A DNA stretch of 25,197 nucleotides from Oscillospiraceae bacterium (GTDB lineage: Bacteria > Bacillota > Clostridia > Oscillospirales > Ruminococcaceae). The notes under the pieces were generated by a model. That model searched no databases, was not told the DNA's origin, and saw nothing but the letters and a program-made list of their open reading frames with translations. Below, in pieces: positions 22,188-25,197 of this stretch (position 1 is the first letter of the stretch; every line of letters starts with the position of its first letter). The position numbers and the translations under genes are program-made. The DNA lies in NCBI GenBank assembly GCA_029062865.1, contig JAIDPG010000083.1, forward strand, positions 1 to 25,197, given 5' to 3'.

Positions 22188-23171
22188 ATGAAACATAATC
22201 CCAAAATACTCGCGGCTGTTTTGTGCGTTTCTTTGATAGGCGGCTGCGCGGCAAAATCGGGCGGGGAAAGCTCGCAAGAGAATTCGTCAACGACAACGGC
22301 GAGCGTTCCGACAATAAGCTCCGCGCCGATTTCCGAAGCGTCCTCAGCTCCCGAGGAAAGCAAGGGCGAGCCGACTTTTCTCATAGGGCTTGACGGCAAG
22401 GCGATACTTACAGGCGAGATAACGCGGCTTGAAAACACGGAAAAGACCGCCGAGACGCTCACCGAGGACGACCTCTACGCGGATGTTTACTGCGAGGGTT
22501 TCACTTATATGAAGGAGCCTGCCGCCGCTTATTACAGCACCTACAAAAACCCCGAGCTGTTTGACAGCTACAAGTTTATCGGGGAAGCCGAAGAAAACAA
22601 AAACGAGTGGCGGCGTGTGAACGTTGGCGACGAGATCTGCGGCTTGAAGGTGAAGGCGGCGCAGACGCATTTTATGGTACACGACTGGGAGGAATATAAA
22701 TTCCCCGCGCGGTATTTCAGACCCGACAACAGCTTCTGCGAGCTTGAGGGCACGGTGGAGCTTGAGGGATATTTGCAGGTGACCGCCGAGGCGGCGCTGT
22801 ATCAAGGCGTGGGCGGCAAGCTGTACTTCTATCCGTGCGAAAGCAAGCTGCCCGTAACGCCGCCATATAATCCCGTGGACGACGAAATCGGCTTTGCATC
22901 GCGTCTTGGAAACGGAATGGTTTATGATAACGTAGACATTATGATGTTCACCGAGCTCGACGATATTTATCTCGGGGAGTTTGCCGATGAAGACTGCGAC
23001 CTTGACGGTCTCGGAAAGGGCGACGTCGCCTACGCGCGCGTAACGCTCGATAACATACAGCTTTGGAGCTCGCGCGGCAAGGCGACGCTCCGAGAGGTCA
23101 AGCTGCTGTCGGACATTCTCGCACACAACGGCGACGAAACGGAGCTCCGACAGCCCGCCCCGACGCTGTAA
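22188..23171 (+). CDS. Lipoprotein, tandem paralogue C
   Basis: A lipoprotein of 327 residues with signal KHNPKILAAVLCVSLI, lipobox IGGC and linker to about residue 58. The mature domain begins TFLIGLDGKAILTGEI and carries WRRVNVGDEICGLKVKAAQT, LEGTVELEGYLQVTAEAALY, KLYFYPCESKLP and CDLDGLGKGDVAYARVTLDN. The neighbour downstream has the same length and roughly two thirds of its residues by eye, so the pair arose by a fairly recent tandem duplication. AAAGGAGAA precedes the ATG. Two conserved cysteines outside the lipobox (in VYCEGF and DEICG) could form a disulfide, and a third lies in YPCESK. Function unknown. Confidence 0.8.
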   Translation: MKHNPKILAAVLCVSLIGGCAAKSGGESSQENSSTTTASVPTISSAPISEASSAPEESKGEPTFLIGLDGKAILTGEITRLENTEKTAETLTEDDLYADVYCEGFTYMKEPAAAYYSTYKNPELFDSYKFIGEAEENKNEWRRVNVGDEICGLKVKAAQTHFMVHDWEEYKFPARYFRPDNSFCELEGTVELEGYLQVTAEAALYQGVGGKLYFYPCESKLPVTPPYNPVDDEIGFASRLGNGMVYDNVDIMMFTELDDIYLGEFADEDCDLDGLGKGDVAYARVTLDNIQLWSSRGKATLREVKLLSDILAHNGDETELRQPAPTL

Positions 23172-23192
23172 ATTCAAAACGGAGGAAACACA

Positions 23193-24176
23193 ATGAGATC
23201 AAATCCCAAATTACTCGCGGCTGTTTTGAGCGTTTCCTTGATAGGCGGCTGCGCGGCAAAATCAAGCGGGGAAAGCTCGCAGACAACCTCGACAAGCTCC
23301 CGGACGGAAATTTCCGCGCCGACTTCCGAAGCGTCCTCGACTCCCGAGGAAAGCGCTCCCAAAGGCGAGCCGACTTTTCTCATAGGGCTTGACGGCAAGG
23401 CGATTTACACGGGCGAGATAACGAAGCTTGAGCGGACGGACAAGACCGCCGAGACGCTCACCGAAGACGACCTCTACGCGGAAATTTACTGCGAGGGCTT
23501 CGCCTATGTAAAAGAGCCCGCCGCGCCGTACTACAACACCTACAAAAACCCGGAGCTGTTCGCAGACTGGGAGTTCCTGGGCGGGGAGACCGCTAACTCG
23601 AACCCGTGGCGGCGCGTGAACGTCGGCGACGAGATCTGCGGCTTTAAGGTCAAGGCGGCGCAGACGCATTTTATGACGCACGACTGGGATTACAACTTCC
23701 CCGCGAAGTATTATTCCGCGAGTGAAAACTTCGTCGAGCTTGAGGGCACGGCGGAGCTGGAGGGCTTTTTGCAGATAACCGCCGAGGCGGCGCTGTATCC
23801 CGGCACGGGCGGGAGCGTGGAGTTCTACCCGTGCGAAAGCAAGCTCCCTGCGATGCCGGGCGTCAATGTTGAGGACAACAACATCGGCTATGAAACGGAT
23901 TTCAGCACAAAAGTCGTTTTCAACCACACCCAAATTCAGCTCCAAAGTGAGCTTGACAGCCTTTATCTTGGGAAAATCAACGAGATAGACTGCGACCTTG
24001 ACGGGCTTGCGCAGGGCGATGTTGCCTACGCGAGAGTAACTCTCGGCGACATAAATCTCTTCTGCGGCGGCACCGGCACGGCGACGCTCCAAAAGGTCGA
24101 GTTGCTGTCGGATATTCTCGACCATGACGATGACGAAACGGATCCCGCACACCAACCGGCACCTATCAGAGATTAG
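23193..24176 (+). CDS. Lipoprotein, tandem paralogue D (twin of C)
   Basis: A lipoprotein of 327 residues with signal RSNPKLLAAVLSVSLI, lipobox IGGC and a Ser/Thr linker. It matches paralogue C across its length: TFLIGLDGKAIYTGEI, YKNPELF, WRRVNVGDEICGFKVKAAQT, EFYPCESKLP and CDLDGLAQGDVAYARVTLGD. Differences cluster in the linker, around FADWEFLGGETANSN and in the stretch between the FYPCESK and CDLDGL motifs. This suggests that surface-exposed parts diverge while the core is held. CGGAGGAAAC precedes the ATG, 21 bases after the stop of C. No clear terminator follows before the next promoter. Function unknown. Confidence 0.8.
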   Translation: MRSNPKLLAAVLSVSLIGGCAAKSSGESSQTTSTSSRTEISAPTSEASSTPEESAPKGEPTFLIGLDGKAIYTGEITKLERTDKTAETLTEDDLYAEIYCEGFAYVKEPAAPYYNTYKNPELFADWEFLGGETANSNPWRRVNVGDEICGFKVKAAQTHFMTHDWDYNFPAKYYSASENFVELEGTAELEGFLQITAEAALYPGTGGSVEFYPCESKLPAMPGVNVEDNNIGYETDFSTKVVFNHTQIQLQSELDSLYLGKINEIDCDLDGLAQGDVAYARVTLGDINLFCGGTGTATLQKVELLSDILDHDDDETDPAHQPAPIRD

Positions 24177-24257
24177 AGGTTTAAGAGGCAAGAAGAGGAC
24201 GGAGGCTGGTAAAAATTCACGAAAAATCAAAAAAAATTATAAAATTTTCAAAAAAAG

Positions 24258-24295
24258 TGTAACATTTTGGCTTTTTTGTTGTCTATATAAGTGAA
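24258..24295 (+). promoter_or_regulatory. ECF-type promoter, lipoprotein field copy 3
   Basis: TGTAAC (24258-24263), 17 bases, GTC (24281-24283) and TATATAAGTGAAGG. It matches copy 1 closely (ACATTTYGG after the -35 and TTTTGTTGTC before the -10). AAATTTTCAAAAAAAG lies upstream. Confidence 0.68.
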
Positions 24296-24338
24296 GGCAT
24301 AAATTTTCAGCAACATTTTTATTATAGGAGGTAACATT

Positions 24339-24482
24339 ATGAAATCTAATCTTCTTTACAAGGTCTTTGCAGTTATTGTGAGCATTCCGCTTATCGCGCT
24401 GATCTTCGGCGGAGCAGTGGGAAGCGCTTCCGACAGCTCGAACACGGATTCGGGCGCGGCTTATTACGAGTCGGAGCGGTAA
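24339..24482 (+). CDS. Short signal-peptide-only membrane or secreted peptide
   Basis: A gene of 47 codons with its own ECF-type promoter and a fine ribosome site (AGGAGGT, seven bases before the ATG). The first 25 residues (KSNLLYKVF, then VSIPLIALIFGG) are nearly the same as the signal of paralogue A at 20143. The lipobox cysteine is absent, since GGC is replaced by GGA. After it come only about 22 residues, AVGSASDSSNTDSG then AAYYESER. It may be a truncated copy of a lipoprotein gene, a membrane-held microprotein or the precursor of a released peptide. The lipoprotein start codon downstream is 15 bases away, so it may also serve as a leader for that gene. The intact control signals favour expression. 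Function unknown. Confidence 0.65.
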   Translation: MKSNLLYKVFAVIVSIPLIALIFGGAVGSASDSSNTDSGAAYYESER

Positions 24483-24497
24483 ATTAAGGAGGACGCT

Positions 24498-25082
24498 ATG
24501 AAAACCAAATCAACACTACTAACTATGTGCGCGGTGGTTCTGATTGCGCTTGCGATGACAGCGTGCGAGGAGAGGGACACTCAAAGCGCGTCGCCGCCGG
24601 GCATTACGGAGCAAAGCAAGCCGGAGAACGTCAGCGAGGAGAATTCCGCGCAAACGCAAGCCGTCGGCATCAACGCCGACGCCGTCTGGGCGCTTGGGAA
24701 GGAGTTTCCCGAAATCAACGAGAGGCTCGGCGAGGTGACCGGAACGTTTTCGGGCGGGAAGCTGTATCAATTCGAGCACGGCTGCGGAAGATATTCATGG
24801 GACAGCGACGGTGGCGTTTGCAAAGCCGTTTACAACATCAAGGCGGCGGACTTCATAAGCGGGGATCTCGGCGAGATAACGCTTGACAACATCGCCGAGA
24901 AATGCGGCTTTGAGGTCGTGCCGCTTAACGACACGGGCGACCCGAACACGATGTATGAGGGTTACAGGCAGGCGTATTACACCCACCCGAGCTACGAAAA
25001 CGTGACGTTCAGTATGCTCTACAAGGAAAGCGGCTTTGATGACACGGCGAGCTTTGATGCTCGTTTAAATAGCGAGACATAA
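24498..25082 (+). CDS. Small lipoprotein of unknown function
   Basis: A lipoprotein of 194 residues. The signal KTKSTLLTMCAVVLIALA ends in lipobox MTAC, followed by a polar linker to about residue 50. The mature domain of about 140 residues includes ALGKEFPEINERLGEVTG, FEHGCGRYSWDSDGGVCKAVYNIK and IAEKCGFEVV. These hold three cysteines that might make a disulfide. It does not share the GD-x-x-x-GL or LYFYP phrases of the four paralogues upstream, so it is a different family. AAGGAGG lies seven bases before the ATG. It is probably transcribed with the short gene from the ECF-type promoter at 24258. No known domain is recognised. Confidence 0.78.
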   Translation: MKTKSTLLTMCAVVLIALAMTACEERDTQSASPPGITEQSKPENVSEENSAQTQAVGINADAVWALGKEFPEINERLGEVTGTFSGGKLYQFEHGCGRYSWDSDGGVCKAVYNIKAADFISGDLGEITLDNIAEKCGFEVVPLNDTGDPNTMYEGYRQAYYTHPSYENVTFSMLYKESGFDDTASFDARLNSET

Positions 25083-25121
25083 CGCCCAAAAAGCATGACG
25101 GAGAATACAGATAAAGAAAAT

Positions 25122-25159
25122 CCCGCGCCGCGCTGACTTCCCTCGGAGCGCGGCGCGGG
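25122..25159 (-). terminator. GC-rich hairpin, terminator for a gene beyond the right edge
   Basis: CCCGCGCCGCGCT (25122-25134) and its exact complement (25147-25159) form a 13-pair stem with a 12-base loop. The T-run is on the minus strand (ATTTTCTTT), so it would end a leftward transcript coming from outside. On the plus strand no T-run follows. Confidence 0.65.
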
Positions 25160-25197
25160 GAACTACCGCGGAGCGCCGCTGTTTCCCCCGACGCGCG

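Noticed and set aside
24339..24482. Short peptide gene as an AgrD pheromone precursor for the AgrC-like kinase
   Set aside because: There is no agrB and no conserved AgrD cysteine or C-terminal acidic motif. Its N-terminus is clearly a lipoprotein signal copy.

Overview
The window reads as the chromosome of an anaerobic, gut-type Clostridia bacterium, most likely Oscillospirales/Ruminococcaceae. The grounds are strong AGGAGG-like ribosome sites, sigma-A promoters of the TTGACA-17-TATAAT type, BcrA-type ABC ATPase wording, an Agr-like sensor pair, tandem small lipoproteins and ECF sigma/anti-sigma pairs. No rRNA, tRNA or CRISPR array is visible. Base composition is mosaic: most genes are moderately GC-rich, while about 1380-3760 and two stretches inside mcrB are AT-rich.

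Layout. (1) 1-1375: the end of a two-gene ABC exporter cut by the left edge. (2) 1376-4532: a decayed accessory segment holding an XRE repressor with two homopolymer frameshifts, an intact ECF sigma factor with a translationally coupled membrane anti-sigma partner, and a large serine recombinase remnant lacking its catalytic domain and its zinc ribbon. (3) 4813-10848, all on the minus strand: mcrB, mcrC and a macro-domain protein in one operon from a clear promoter, then a very large hairpin, then a VWA protein coupled to an ADP-ribosylglycohydrolase. (4) 11101-11963: a broken GGDEF-like regulator that still has a perfect promoter. (5) 12159-16432: a lipoprotein, a membrane-embedded chemoreceptor and an SLC13/ArsB-type permease, each with its own sigma-A promoter and separated by elaborate hairpins. 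(6) 16449-18515: an AgrA/AgrC-like two-component pair without agrB or agrD. (7) 18829-25082: a lipoprotein gene field with four tandem paralogues, one unrelated propeller-like lipoprotein, one short signal-peptide-only gene and one further lipoprotein.

How the parts connect. The same promoter pattern, TGTAAC, 17 bases, then a tri-base followed by TAT, occurs before the ECF sigma gene (2557) and before three lipoprotein-field transcription units (18767, 21107, 24258). This suggests an autoregulated ECF factor whose regulon includes the lipoprotein field. In region 3 a modification-dependent restriction pair (McrBC) sits with two kinds of ADP-ribose eraser or reader (macro domain, ARH fold) but no visible ADP-ribosyltransferase. 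This is the best candidate for an undescribed defence-type system in the window.
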